A stretch of DNA of 64,000 bases from Methylobacterium sp. 2A (GTDB taxonomy: Bacteria; Pseudomonadota; Alphaproteobacteria; Rhizobiales; Beijerinckiaceae): positions 594,341-658,340 of the forward strand of contig NZ_VUOK01000003.1 of assembly GCF_009806555.1 (NCBI RefSeq). The letters run 5' to 3'. This document shows, in pieces, positions 55,599 through 64,000 of this stretch (within the stretch, counting starts at the first letter, position 1; each line of letters begins with the position of its first letter). A model generated the notes under the pieces. The model saw only the letters and a program-made list of their open reading frames with translations, was not told where the DNA came from and did no database searches. The translations under genes were made by a program, and so were the position numbers.

Positions 55599-56948
55599 TC
55601 AGTGCGGTCCCTGGCGGCGAGTCCGGAACCGGACCAATTTCGGATAACCCTGCAACTGCACGGTCACCGACCGCGCTTTCTCGGACCTCTCGATCGGCTC
55701 AGCGCCCGCGGTCGGATCGAAAACCTCGACCGCGGTCATGTCGTCCTCGCTCTCCACCGTGGCGGGGACGGGTTTGACCGGCAGGGCCGTGTTGTTCTCA
55801 GGGTCCCAGATTTTCCGTTCATCCCACAGGATGAGCGTCGAGACATCGCCGTCGCCGTCGACCAGAAGGTGTTTGACGTCCAGGCCGTCCGACGAGACCG
55901 TCAGGTTTGGTGTCCGCTGCGCGCCGGCCGCTTCCGCCTGACCCTTCGCCGACACCGTCCGGACCAGATTGCGGATCGCCGTCGCGGCGGGCTTGGGCCG
56001 ATAGGTGATGTCGAACAGCCCGAAATGCTTCTCCATCTCGCTCGCCGCCGGGTCGGGGTAAGCGTCGAGCAACTGATACAGATAGACTCGCGAGATGCCC
56101 GCATTGACGGAATCGAGGATGAGATTGAGCGTCAACTTTGCCTGGGTCGGCTCGTCGACACCCCCCCACGTGCCCTTCCCGGGAAGCGTGTAGTATCCGA
56201 TCTCGGTGATCGCGGCCTTGTCCTTCGGCTCCAGGCGACCGGCCTGATCCATGACATTCCGGATCGCGGCCTCCGGCTGTTCGCCCTTCGGCGGATACGT
56301 GTGCGCATTGTAGACGTCGAACTTGCCGAACAATTCCGGCCAGGACGTCAGGTTGTAAACGAGCAGCTGATCGAGTGCCGGATTTGCTTTCACTGCCTTG
56401 AATAGATCGTTCTGGTATTCAACGGCTGCATCCGGGCCCGTCTGGCCCTTATACGTGACAGGCCAGTTGTTCACCTCATTGGGACCCTCGACCGCCGTGA
56501 TCGCCCGCGGATGAACCCGTGCGAAATCTTCGAGCAGCGACAAGGTTTTCGACAGCGGCAGATTGGACGCGACGACGAAGTCGAACGTGAACCCGGAGGA
56601 CGCAAATGCGCCGAAATGCGATCCGCCACCTCCAGGCAGCGACGGGTCTGGGACCGCGTCTCTCAGGTTGTTGACGCCCAGATACCGGAGCGACTCGAGC
56701 ACCTTGGCAACGTCGGCATAGCCGCCGTCTGTGTAGGAAATATGCGTATTGACGCCGATTTTGTCGATGAAGTCCCGCTCGCCAATCGTCTTCGCCACGA
56801 CCGTTTTGCCGAGGCCTGTGGGCGTAGGCGCCGGCATATCCTGTGCCAGCCGCGTGATGGGGCCGCGCGTCAAGCGCTCAGCCTGTGTCGCGGTGATCGC
56901 CGCCAGGACCGACGCACCCGCCAAAAGCGAATAGAAGCGTACCCGCAT
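55599..56948 (-). CDS. Clan-A-like glycoside hydrolase, exported
   Basis: A 449-residue protein with a signal peptide (FYSLLAGASVLAAITATQA). A TIM barrel is suggested by GVNTHISYTDGG near the start, the acid/base candidate in VEGPNEVNNWP (Asn-Glu) and the nucleophile candidate in AAITEIGYYTLPG. That pairing suits clan GH-A (GH39/GH5-like). The C-terminal 120 residues are beta-rich. It sits at the edge of an exopolysaccharide region, so trimming or degrading that polymer is likely. Confidence 0.75.
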   Translation of the reverse strand: MRVRFYSLLAGASVLAAITATQAERLTRGPITRLAQDMPAPTPTGLGKTVVAKTIGERDFIDKIGVNTHISYTDGGYADVAKVLESLRYLGVNNLRDAVPDPSLPGGGGSHFGAFASSGFTFDFVVASNLPLSKTLSLLEDFARVHPRAITAVEGPNEVNNWPVTYKGQTGPDAAVEYQNDLFKAVKANPALDQLLVYNLTSWPELFGKFDVYNAHTYPPKGEQPEAAIRNVMDQAGRLEPKDKAAITEIGYYTLPGKGTWGGVDEPTQAKLTLNLILDSVNAGISRVYLYQLLDAYPDPAASEMEKHFGLFDITYRPKPAATAIRNLVRTVSAKGQAEAAGAQRTPNLTVSSDGLDVKHLLVDGDGDVSTLILWDERKIWDPENNTALPVKPVPATVESEDDMTAVEVFDPTAGAEPIERSEKARSVTVQLQGYPKLVRFRTRRQGPH

Positions 56949-57545
56949 AACTATACCTAACGCATCTGTCAATATCATGGGCGGATATAGTGGCTGCGGC
57001 AGGATAGTCAAACAACCTTCTGCCTCGGTAATAATATGCGATGCGGCGCTGAAGTCGTCGCTTTCATTTCCCGCTGTGATAACGCTACCGGCCGCCCTAG
57101 TCCGTCAATTTGGAAAGCTCGGTGTCTGGGTCGGAGGCTGGACGCAACCAAAGGCGGTGTTGCGGGATTGGCCCTCACGGCGAACGCGAACCCGATCCGG
57201 CATGCGGCCCCGCAGGCAATGCGGTGCGCCGACGCGGGCGAAATCCTCGTCGGGATAGGAGGCGGATCGGAATATCGGTCGGTGCAGGGGATTTATCGTG
57301 CGATAGGCATTGAATTTGCTATGTAGATTATTGGACAATACTTCCTGGGATCTATGGCAGGCGTCAGCACGGATGATCGGAAGCTTTCGCCAAATTTCTT
57401 GACAAACGTCCGATATTGGGTGTTAAAAGCTGCTTAACATGCGATTCGGTGATTTATTCAGCCGGTTCGCTAAAGTATTTGGCGCATAACCACGAGTTCC
57501 GGGCATACGCTTTGCATGGTGGCGAGCAAAGAAGGGGCCGGCAGA
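56949..57545. other. AT-richer intergenic region, no supported gene
   Basis: About 600 bases between two divergent genes. GC is visibly lower than in the window at large, and runs such as AATAATAT and AAGTATTTGG occur. No ORF with a ribosome site is seen. It probably holds promoters for both neighbours and may be subject to nucleoid silencing. Confidence 0.4.
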
Positions 57546-58499
57546 ATGTACATCGCTAAGCGTGTTCGTCGTAAGTTTGGAAGTATCGCTAGAAACGCAG
57601 TACACGGGCTCATGTCGACCGATGTGGCACGACGAAATGTGGAGAACTACTATAACATCTTGCGCGCGCAGCGAAGAGACGTTCCGACGGCACTGAGCGA
57701 AGCGGATCAGAGAATTGTGACGGCTCTGCGCGAAGCAGGTGTGTACCAAACGCGACTGGAAGATCTCGACCTCGTCGGGTCGGAGCAGATGCTATCGCAG
57801 GCGCGCGATGTCCGTCGTGATATCGAGATGCGCGTGGCTGCAGGCCCCGCGCACTTGGATGATCCTTATCTGATACAAGCCAATAAAATCGAATTGAAAG
57901 ACCGTCCTGATATCTACCTATTTGGTTTGAATGAGCGTCTACTTCGGATCGTCGAAAATTATCTCGGGCTGCCGGTCGCATTCGGCGGCTTTAATTTCTT
58001 CTACACGCTTGCCGATGGATGCGAAAGGGGCGCCCGCGTCTGGCACCTTGATGGCGAGGACGAAAGTATCGTCAAGATTGCCATTTATCTTAACGATGTC
58101 GGCGAGGATGGCGGCCCGTTCGAGATGATCCGTAGCCGGTTGTTCAAAGGCGCGCGTCCCTACACGCGGCCGGCGCGTCATGAGAAGTTGGAACGGATCA
58201 TCGGGCGCAACATCTCCGCCGACGAAATTGTGACCTGCACCGGTCCGACGGGAAGCGTCATCTTCTGCGATACGGCGCGCTATTACCACCGTGGGAAACC
58301 CGCCACGGGCCAGAATCGCACCGCGATTTTCTTCAATTATTATCCCCGCCCTCCGCGGAGGCCATACTTTTGCGGAAAGCCGATTGTCGGCCTTGAGGAT
58401 TTCGCGGGCGAAACGCATCGCCTGACGGATTACCAGCGCCAGAGCGCGCTCTGGCGTGACAATGTCCCATCGATCGCCAAGTATCTCCTACCGCGATAG
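57546..58499 (+). CDS. Fe(II)/2-oxoglutarate dioxygenase-like (phytanoyl-CoA dioxygenase-type) protein
   Basis: A 317-residue protein. The metal-binding facial triad is visible as VWHLDGED (HxD) and, about 95 residues later, RYYHRGKP (His), and the 2-oxoglutarate-binding Arg can be that of QNRTAIFF. The fold is a double-stranded beta-helix with KIAIYLNDVGEDGGPFEMI. The first 80 residues are basic and helical. These enzymes hydroxylate small molecules or sugars; the location between sugar-polymer genes suggests modification of the polymer or of a lipid. ATG 57546 has AAGGGG upstream. Confidence 0.75.
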   Translation: MYIAKRVRRKFGSIARNAVHGLMSTDVARRNVENYYNILRAQRRDVPTALSEADQRIVTALREAGVYQTRLEDLDLVGSEQMLSQARDVRRDIEMRVAAGPAHLDDPYLIQANKIELKDRPDIYLFGLNERLLRIVENYLGLPVAFGGFNFFYTLADGCERGARVWHLDGEDESIVKIAIYLNDVGEDGGPFEMIRSRLFKGARPYTRPARHEKLERIIGRNISADEIVTCTGPTGSVIFCDTARYYHRGKPATGQNRTAIFFNYYPRPPRRPYFCGKPIVGLEDFAGETHRLTDYQRQSALWRDNVPSIAKYLLPR

Positions 58500-58558
58500 A
58501 TCAGGGTATCTTGGTGCAACTGCCGTCGAAGACGGTTTGATCTCGACAAGTCCAGTGG

Positions 58559-58885
58559 TCAATGCCTGCAACGAACTGCACCGGTCGTCGTGGTGGACAT
58601 TCCATTGCCCGGATTGAGCGTCACCGTAACGGTATGTCCGCCTTTCGTCCAAAGGGCGATATTCTGAGTTGTCGTGAAGGTTTGATGCCAGCCCTTGGCT
58701 CTCAATTTTCCGGCAGCCGCATCATAATCAGAGCCGGCCTTTATTCTCAGCGCATTGATCATGTCCATGCAATCGGTTCGATTGTCTTCGGCCGAAGCCC
58801 GGGAGCCCGAGAGGACCACGAGACCGAAGAGCAAAGCCGTCGTTGCGTAGGTCGCCCGCACTTGAGCCTCCGTCGTGGCGATCAC
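58559..58885 (-). CDS. Small secreted hypothetical protein
   Basis: A 108-residue protein with a signal peptide (YATTALLFGLVVLSGSRASA) and a mature part with two Cys, one each near the start and end (DNRTDCMDMINALR and GAVRCRH). The latter part (ALWTKGGHTVTVTLNPGNG) is beta-like. Its start overlaps the stop of the GT8 gene by four bases, so the two are translationally coupled. No family is recognised. Confidence 0.65.
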   Translation of the reverse strand: MIATTEAQVRATYATTALLFGLVVLSGSRASAEDNRTDCMDMINALRIKAGSDYDAAAGKLRAKGWHQTFTTTQNIALWTKGGHTVTVTLNPGNGMSTTTTGAVRCRH

Positions 58886-59772
58886 TGCCGAACAAGCGAT
58901 CGGAATTTCTTCGTCACCCGACGGGATTGGAAATCAGGAAGCTTCGACGCCCAGGGCGAGCGCCGCTTGATGGAGGCGTAAGGCTGACCCTTCGTCGGGT
59001 AAAGCAGGCCGTAACCAAAATGCCAAGGTTTGAAACCACCGACATAGTGAAGGATCCCCGCCGTCTCTCGCAACCGGTTCTCGTCTTCGCGGCGCGGGTG
59101 ATTGATCATCATGTTCCACTTTTCCGGCAGTTCCATCAGATCCTTTGACAGCACCGCATTGAGCGTGTCCTGATCGGCATGTTTGATATCGCGCCGCGTC
59201 AAGACAAAGTCGCGGAGACGATCCTCCGTATGCTCGGCACGCCATGCATCGACGTTAATCAGCAGGACGCCGGAATTGAAATAGACATTGTGTGGCGCCA
59301 ATCCGAGAGACGATTTAAGCTCGGTGTCGGGATCCAGCCAGGGATCTCGCACGGCTGCGATGGTCTTCAGGGTATCTCCAAAATCCCACAGCTCAGCGAT
59401 ATCCTGTTTGCAGATGATATCACAATCGAGATAAATGATCCGCTGAATATTCTCGGGTAGCAGATCTGAAAACAGCAGGCGGGAATAGGCCGCACGGCTC
59501 AGGTGATTGGCCATTCGTAATTCTTTGGGGAGATTATCGAGCTTCGAAGAAACTTCATAGCTCGTGAACTCATGGCCGCCGCGACTCGCCGCGGCCCGGC
59601 ACTTTGCGATATCGTCCGGTGCGACATTGTCCGACAGAAGATGAAAATGGATTCGGCTCCTTCGAGCCACAGCCATGGCAGACTGCATGACCAGGCCCGC
59701 ATACGCACCATAATTCCGATCGGCCGCACACATGAGGTGAAGCAAGGGCAGCGAAGGATCGATCGCGGACAT
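58882..59772 (-). CDS. Glycosyltransferase family 8
   Basis: A 296-residue retaining GT-A glycosyltransferase. The N-terminal half has LHLMCAADRNYGAYAGLVMQ, the metal-binding DxD in RIIYLDCDIICKQDI, and YFNSGVLLINVDAWR. The distal His region is HYVGGFKPWHFG. It resembles LgtC/RfaJ-like galactosyl- or glucosyltransferases. It probably adds a sugar during exopolysaccharide or lipopolysaccharide assembly. It is co-translated with the small secreted protein downstream. Confidence 0.9.
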   Translation of the reverse strand: MSAIDPSLPLLHLMCAADRNYGAYAGLVMQSAMAVARRSRIHFHLLSDNVAPDDIAKCRAAASRGGHEFTSYEVSSKLDNLPKELRMANHLSRAAYSRLLFSDLLPENIQRIIYLDCDIICKQDIAELWDFGDTLKTIAAVRDPWLDPDTELKSSLGLAPHNVYFNSGVLLINVDAWRAEHTEDRLRDFVLTRRDIKHADQDTLNAVLSKDLMELPEKWNMMINHPRREDENRLRETAGILHYVGGFKPWHFGYGLLYPTKGQPYASIKRRSPWASKLPDFQSRRVTKKFRSLVRQ

Positions 59773-60281
59773 CCGATTAGGTCTCGCTTGCAGAAGGCGT
59801 CATGCATTGGATGGGGCGAACGTCGGAAGGCCAGTGTCGCATGATGCGCGGTGATACGGTCACGACTCGAGCGTGTTTGCGCTGAAACATGCACGATCGA
59901 GCGCGAAGCGTTGCGGTACGGGCTGCGAGTTATCCTGAAGGCTTTTGAGTGATCTGGCCGAAGTCACGTGCGCCGCTTCCGTCACGGCACGATAGATGGT
60001 CTGCGTCGCCGGCGCTTCCGTAATTACCACCGGCGCGGCAGCTTGCCCGCACATCCGGGTCCCAGCGATGTGTATAATGCGTGACCGCCACGCGAACCCA
60101 ACGACGGCGCCGGGCGAGGCGGATCCAAACCGGCAGCTGAACAGAGGCGGAGATCTCTGATCAGGAAATTCCACACTCATGACCTTGCGCGGTTCCAGGT
60201 CGCATCGCGATCGGCTTCACGTCGTTGTGACGCGCTCGCCCTCCGAGGACCGGCCCGGCACCCACATTCGTGCTGCCATGT
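59773..60281. other. Intergenic region without a supported gene
   Basis: About 500 bases between the GT8 gene and the Wzz-type gene, both on the minus strand. A 106-codon open frame (59860-60180, minus) is present but lacks a ribosome site and protein-like composition, so I do not call it. Possible remnant of a decayed gene. Confidence 0.35.
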
Positions 60282-61955
60282 TCAGACCTTCGACTCGTCC
60301 AGAACAACGCCGAGCAACAAGGTGCCGCTCGCCCTGATGAAATCGGCGGCTTCGGACAAACTCTCCTTCGAGGATTTTCCGAGATGTGCGATCAGGATGA
60401 TGGCGTCCATGTTCGACAATATGGATAGCGAGGTCGGTATCGTCTCCAGATCGGGAAGGTTCGTGATGATGCTGTCGTAGGCCGATGCGGCCGACGAGAA
60501 AACGATATGGTCCGAAATTCCGCCGAACGATGACGTCGTATCGATCGGCGCTTCCAACTGGATGATCGATAGATTTGAAGAGACGGGTACGATGCGGCTC
60601 ACATCATCGCGTGCTTCGTGGTCACTTTGCGAGACCGTCGGGTTGAACCCGGATGCGTAGGCTAGGGACGTGAGGGGATTTGTCGGCGCCATGCTGGCAT
60701 CGACGATCAGGGTCTTCTTGCCCGACAGGGCCAGCGTGTTGGCGAGCTGCTTGGTCAGGATGGCGGAGGCGTTGCCATCCGAGATAGCGAGGATTCCGAT
60801 CGTGTGACGCGAATTTTGTAGATTGGCCGCTTCGACCGCGACCATGACCCGGTTGAGAAAGAACTTCGTTCGCGTATCGATTCTGTGGCGGGTTTTGCTG
60901 CGCAGCGTCCGTCGCGCACCCTTGGAGAGATTCAGTTTCCCGAAGCACGGGCAATTCAGGTCATCCTCGACCTGCGAGCTGGACCGGACGGACGTGTCCA
61001 GCGAGTCGAGGAGGGCCGCGATGCTGACACCGAACAGCGCGCCGCCGAGCAGCGCTACGGCGATCACGAGTTTGGGATTTGGAAAGACGCGAGCCAGCTC
61101 GGGGCTCGCCGAAGACACGATGTTCGCGTCGGCGACGAGGAACGAGGTCGATTGGACGTTCTCGGTCAGCTTCTCCAGAGCCGACTCGTACATCTTCCGG
61201 TAGGTCGTCGTGGCGCTGTCGAGCTGGGAGAGCGTCACCTCCGCATCCAGTTGCCCGGTCGTCTGTGCCTGGCTGCTGACCCCGGTCCGGAAATCCTGGG
61301 CGGCATGGGCGGCCTTGTGCAGCTGCGTTTGCAACTGTTGAACGCGATGTTCCAACCATTCCCGCGAGCGGGTCGCGTCTTCGACCTTTCGCGCGAGCTG
61401 ATTCTTGATATAGGCCTCGCACAAGGCGTTTACGATCTTGGAGGCTTTGCTTGCGCTCTGCGATCTGAATGAGACTTGGATGATGTAGGATTGCGAAACG
61501 CGTTTCACGTCGAGGCGGCTGGCGAACCGGCCGACGACACCGTACAATTGCTTATTGTTCTGCGCGTCTGGCCTGTTCGGAGCGGCCAGTTCCTCATCGG
61601 TATCGAGCTTCAGCTCCTGAACGACCGGCAGGATCGTGCTGTAGGAGCGGATGATCTCAATCTGACTTTCGACCTGTGAGTTGTTGAGCGTTAGGTCGAT
61701 CAGGCCCGAATCCTGTTTGAGGAGTTGCTGGGGCTGCGGCGGATTGATCAAAATCTGTGCGGACGCCACGTAGTCCGGAGGCGAGACTTGCACGTAGACA
61801 AGCGCTAGGATTGCGAAAACGACTGCGCTGCCAGCAATAATGCGCGCCCATTTGCGGAGGAAATCAAATAGATCCTCCAGGCCAGTATGCCGCCGATCGC
61901 GGCGCGTACTTTCCTGCTGCTGGGCGGCTGTAAAGATCTGTGTCTTATCCAGCAT
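60282..61955 (-). CDS. Wzz/GumC-type polysaccharide co-polymerase with degenerate kinase domain
   Basis: A 557-residue inner-membrane protein. The N-terminal Wzz domain has a first membrane helix (IIAGSAVVFAILALVYVQV), SAQILINPPQPQ and a long periplasmic coiled coil (about 130-270); the second helix is LVIAVALLGGALFGVSIAAL. The C-terminal 200 residues resemble a BY-kinase/ParA-like domain (KTLIVDASMAPTNPLTSLAY), but the Walker A site reads ISDGNASAILTKQ, without the GKS/T. It is therefore probably non-catalytic. It regulates chain length of an exported polysaccharide. ATG 61955 is chosen; an upstream start gives an implausible leader. Confidence 0.85.
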   Translation of the reverse strand: MLDKTQIFTAAQQQESTRRDRRHTGLEDLFDFLRKWARIIAGSAVVFAILALVYVQVSPPDYVASAQILINPPQPQQLLKQDSGLIDLTLNNSQVESQIEIIRSYSTILPVVQELKLDTDEELAAPNRPDAQNNKQLYGVVGRFASRLDVKRVSQSYIIQVSFRSQSASKASKIVNALCEAYIKNQLARKVEDATRSREWLEHRVQQLQTQLHKAAHAAQDFRTGVSSQAQTTGQLDAEVTLSQLDSATTTYRKMYESALEKLTENVQSTSFLVADANIVSSASPELARVFPNPKLVIAVALLGGALFGVSIAALLDSLDTSVRSSSQVEDDLNCPCFGKLNLSKGARRTLRSKTRHRIDTRTKFFLNRVMVAVEAANLQNSRHTIGILAISDGNASAILTKQLANTLALSGKKTLIVDASMAPTNPLTSLAYASGFNPTVSQSDHEARDDVSRIVPVSSNLSIIQLEAPIDTTSSFGGISDHIVFSSAASAYDSIITNLPDLETIPTSLSILSNMDAIILIAHLGKSSKESLSEAADFIRASGTLLLGVVLDESKV

Positions 61956-62864
61956 GCGTATCGGTCCAGTTGGCGTTCGCGGCGACGGCTCGGCGTTGCT
62001 ATCTTGGATGCGAGATGATGGAAGGCTGCGGTCCAACACCCGTGATCTGCGAGAACTCCAGGCCGTCACTCACGGAAAGCCTCCGACGGAACGAGAAGAG
62101 CTTATCCATCTGACGCTGAAATTTCTATTGCAGTGATTTGTAATTACGATAGCCAGTTTTATGGTGCAAAGCAACAGCACGGTTCGTGCTGAAGTGGTGT
62201 CATCCGCCCGCCCGATAACTGCCGGGCCTGACGGCCTCATCGCATGACCGGTGTGCAATTTGGAGTGGTGAAATTTGCGCAGTTCGGGATGAAATGGCGC
62301 GCCTTCTGCCTCCTGCGTCGGCCGGCCGCGACGTGGATGGGCTATGCCAACCGGACTTCGAGGCCGGACGCCGCGTCATGTAGAGATCCCCGCTGCGCGA
62401 TCTCGCAGAGCCGAAGGCGTCTCGCAGTTGCACAGGATGGGGCGACTGCCGGGCCAGCCTTGACGCCGTCCAAGGGCTATCCGAGCCAAGGTGAAGCGCG
62501 CTCGATGGCCAATGCCGCTATGCCTCTGCCAACGGCAAAGTGCTTCAGAGTCTATGCTCAGATCCGGAGGGCCTATGCATGGCCTGTATTTCTAAATGCG
62601 CGACCTTGGTCGAGGCCAAGTCAGCTGGAATGTTTTATTCTGGATCATACGTCTAAGTAGTCTGCGTCATGCGAAATACTTGGGGCTGCGCTGGAAGGTT
62701 CCCCTTCGTTTGGTGATCGCGTTCCGATTTTCTACGCTCTTGATAAGCGGCCTCTGATCAAGAGAATAGAACGCGTGCTTGTCAAAACAATTTTCGGCCG
62801 CTACAACCGGCTTAATAACCAATCATTAATGTTCGCCATTGGGCTCGCCAAAGGAGCTGAGACC
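61956..62864. other. Long intergenic region, no supported gene
   Basis: About 900 bases between two divergent exopolysaccharide genes. GC is mixed, and only open frames without ribosome sites or plausible composition are seen. A small hairpin CAGCACGGTTCGTGCTG is at 62176. TAATAACCAATCATTAATG just before the sugar transferase gene is strongly AT-rich and may be its promoter. Confidence 0.45.
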
Positions 62865-63656
62865 ATGCTGACTCGTGCTGAGCCTGCCGCCTCCGCCGAT
62901 TTCGCTGCGGCGCACCGTCGGGCCGAGCAGACGGAGATCGTCGAGCCGGCCGCAGGCCACCTCGTCGGACCGGTCGGCGGGGCCGCCGAGGCCGTCACCA
63001 GCCTCGTCCTGCCCGAGACCCCCTTCGTCGCCCGCGGCCTGCGCCTCGATTGGGCGGCCAAGCGCGGCCTCGACGTCACCGTCGCCGTCACCGCCCTGTT
63101 CCTCCTGCTGCCGCTGCTCCTGCTCATCGCCCTGCTGGTCTGGGCCGGCGACGGTCACGCCCCGATCTTCCGCCACATGCGGCTCGGCCGCGACGGCCGC
63201 TCCTTCGGCTGCCTCAAGTTCCGCTCGATGGTGCCCGACGGCGAGGCCGTGCTCGCCACCCACCTGGCCGCCGACCCGCAGGCCCGTGCCGAGTGGGATG
63301 CCACGCACAAGCTCAGTAACGATCCGCGCATCACTCCGATCGGGCAGGTGCTGCGCAAGACCTCGCTCGACGAGCTGCCCCAGCTCTGGAACGTCCTGCG
63401 CGGCGAGATGAGCCTGGTCGGCCCCCGCCCGATCGTGCCGGCCGAGGTCGCCCGCTACGGCCGGGCGTTCCAGACCTGCTTTGCCGTGCCGCCGGGCGTG
63501 ACCGGGCTGTGGCAGGTGTCGGGCCGCTCGGACACGAGCTACGCCGAGCGGGTGGCGCTGGATCTGGACTATGCCAGCCGCTGGAGCCTGCGCCGGGACA
63601 TCGCGATCATGCTGCGCACCATCCCGGCGGTGCTGGCCCAGCGCGGCAGCCGCTAG
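62865..63656 (+). CDS. Exopolysaccharide priming sugar transferase (ExoY-like)
   Basis: A 263-residue polyprenyl-phosphate glycosyl-1-phosphate transferase. One membrane re-entrant helix (VTALFLLLPLLLLIALLVW) follows the KRGLDV motif; catalytic segments are FRHMRLGRDGRSFGCLKFRS, LRKTSLDELPQLWNVLRG and MSLVGPRPIVPAE, ending VTGLWQVSGRS. It starts polymer assembly by moving a sugar phosphate to undecaprenyl phosphate. ATG 62865 is chosen for AAAGGAG upstream; GTG 62775 and ATG 62829 are alternatives. Confidence 0.93.
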   Translation: MLTRAEPAASADFAAAHRRAEQTEIVEPAAGHLVGPVGGAAEAVTSLVLPETPFVARGLRLDWAAKRGLDVTVAVTALFLLLPLLLLIALLVWAGDGHAPIFRHMRLGRDGRSFGCLKFRSMVPDGEAVLATHLAADPQARAEWDATHKLSNDPRITPIGQVLRKTSLDELPQLWNVLRGEMSLVGPRPIVPAEVARYGRAFQTCFAVPPGVTGLWQVSGRSDTSYAERVALDLDYASRWSLRRDIAIMLRTIPAVLAQRGSR

Positions 63657-63769
63657 AGCGGGTCGCGGGGACACACGCCGGGATCGCGCTGAGGCAGGCC
63701 CGGACGCGATGGCGCGGGCTTCGGGATCGGTCTACCACCCGACCCAGGCTGGGACGGGGACGGGCGGCG

Positions 63770-64000
63770 ATGAAGGGTCTGTTGCTGAACGCGCTGCTCG
63801 GGCTGGGGCTGGGCCGGTTCGGCTCGGTGTGGTGGCTGCTGGCGTTCCTGCCCGTGGTGGCGGGCGAGCTGGCCTACGGGGTGTACATCCACCACCTCAG
63901 CACCGGCGGCAGCATGCGCCGGGGGCTGGCCCTGCTGGTCTGCGGGCAGCTCGGCTTCCTCCTCGGTGCCCTCATGCGGCCCATGCGCGGCGAAACGTGA
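63770..64000 (+). CDS. Small membrane protein next to the ExoY-type gene
   Basis: A 76-residue protein with two or three hydrophobic segments (LLLNALLGLGLGRFG; WWLLAFLPVVAGELAYGVYI; GLALLVCGQLGFLLGALM). The stop is at the last base of the window. GGGGACGGGCGG precedes ATG. No named family is recognised, but its position 113 bases behind the sugar transferase and membrane nature suggest a role in polysaccharide export. Confidence 0.7.
   Translation: MKGLLLNALLGLGLGRFGSVWWLLAFLPVVAGELAYGVYIHHLSTGGSMRRGLALLVCGQLGFLLGALMRPMRGET

Noticed and set aside
59860..60180. 106-codon minus-strand frame between the GT8 and Wzz genes
   Set aside because: No ribosome site, no recognisable domain, and a low-complexity, non-protein-like composition.
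62244..62660. 138-codon plus-strand frame in the long gap before the sugar transferase
   Set aside because: No ribosome site, erratic composition rich in Cys, Arg and Trp, and no family resemblance.

Overview
The window looks like a chromosomal segment from a high-GC alphaproteobacterium, most probably Methylobacterium or Methylorubrum. This rests on a divergent nepR/phyR general-stress locus, a lanmodulin-like EF-hand protein, an 899-residue aconitase, an ExoY-type sugar transferase, and very GC-rich genes separated by short GC-rich palindromic repeats. The genus is inferred from gene content and not proven. No rRNA, tRNA, CRISPR array, transposase or phage gene was recognised.

Layout. 0-13 kb: metallo-hydrolase (cut by the left edge), orphan oligopeptide-binding protein, a small lanmodulin-like protein, small membrane proteins, a class A penicillin-binding protein with an extra C-terminal domain, an HdeD-like stress membrane protein, an EmrAB-type efflux pair and a lytic transglycosylase-like protein. 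13.4-25 kb: a co-directional block of inositol-3-phosphate synthase, HD hydrolase, methyltransferase, Gfo/Idh dehydrogenase, YcaO enzyme, TIM-barrel isomerase, GT4 glycosyltransferase, PIG-L deacetylase, uracil-DNA-glycosylase-like protein and a UPF0104 membrane protein. It is interrupted by four palindromic repeats and has no visible precursor peptide. It is the best candidate here for an undescribed small-molecule pathway, probably a modified cyclitol glycoside. 25-48 kb: PhoR-like kinase, glutathione S-transferase, copper ATPase, GT-C-like membrane protein, M20 amidohydrolase, chromate transporter, leucyl aminopeptidase, TPR lipoprotein, aconitase, a chemoreceptor, succinyl-CoA:3-ketoacid CoA-transferase and envelope proteins.

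48.7-55.4 kb is a compact general-stress island. Beside NepR and PhyR, close matches to the sigma-EcfG promoter (GGAAC, 16-17 bases, CGTT) stand just upstream of nepR, phyR, a DUF1328 gene, an unannotated 54-codon ORF, a 121-residue exported protein, a small membrane protein and a short terminator-bounded transcription unit that looks like a small RNA of about 90 nt with C-rich loops. A near-match precedes a KGG-repeat protein. Another exact match precedes the HdeD gene near 8.7 kb, and a near-match precedes the inositol synthase. No ecfG gene or PhyR-phosphorylating kinase lies in the window.

55.6-64 kb is an exopolysaccharide region of lower GC: glycoside-hydrolase-like protein, Fe/2OG-dioxygenase-like protein, GT8 glycosyltransferase, Wzz/GumC-type protein whose kinase domain has lost its P-loop, ExoY-type priming transferase and a small membrane protein. 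Its composition and long intergenic stretches suggest a separately acquired or fast-changing segment.
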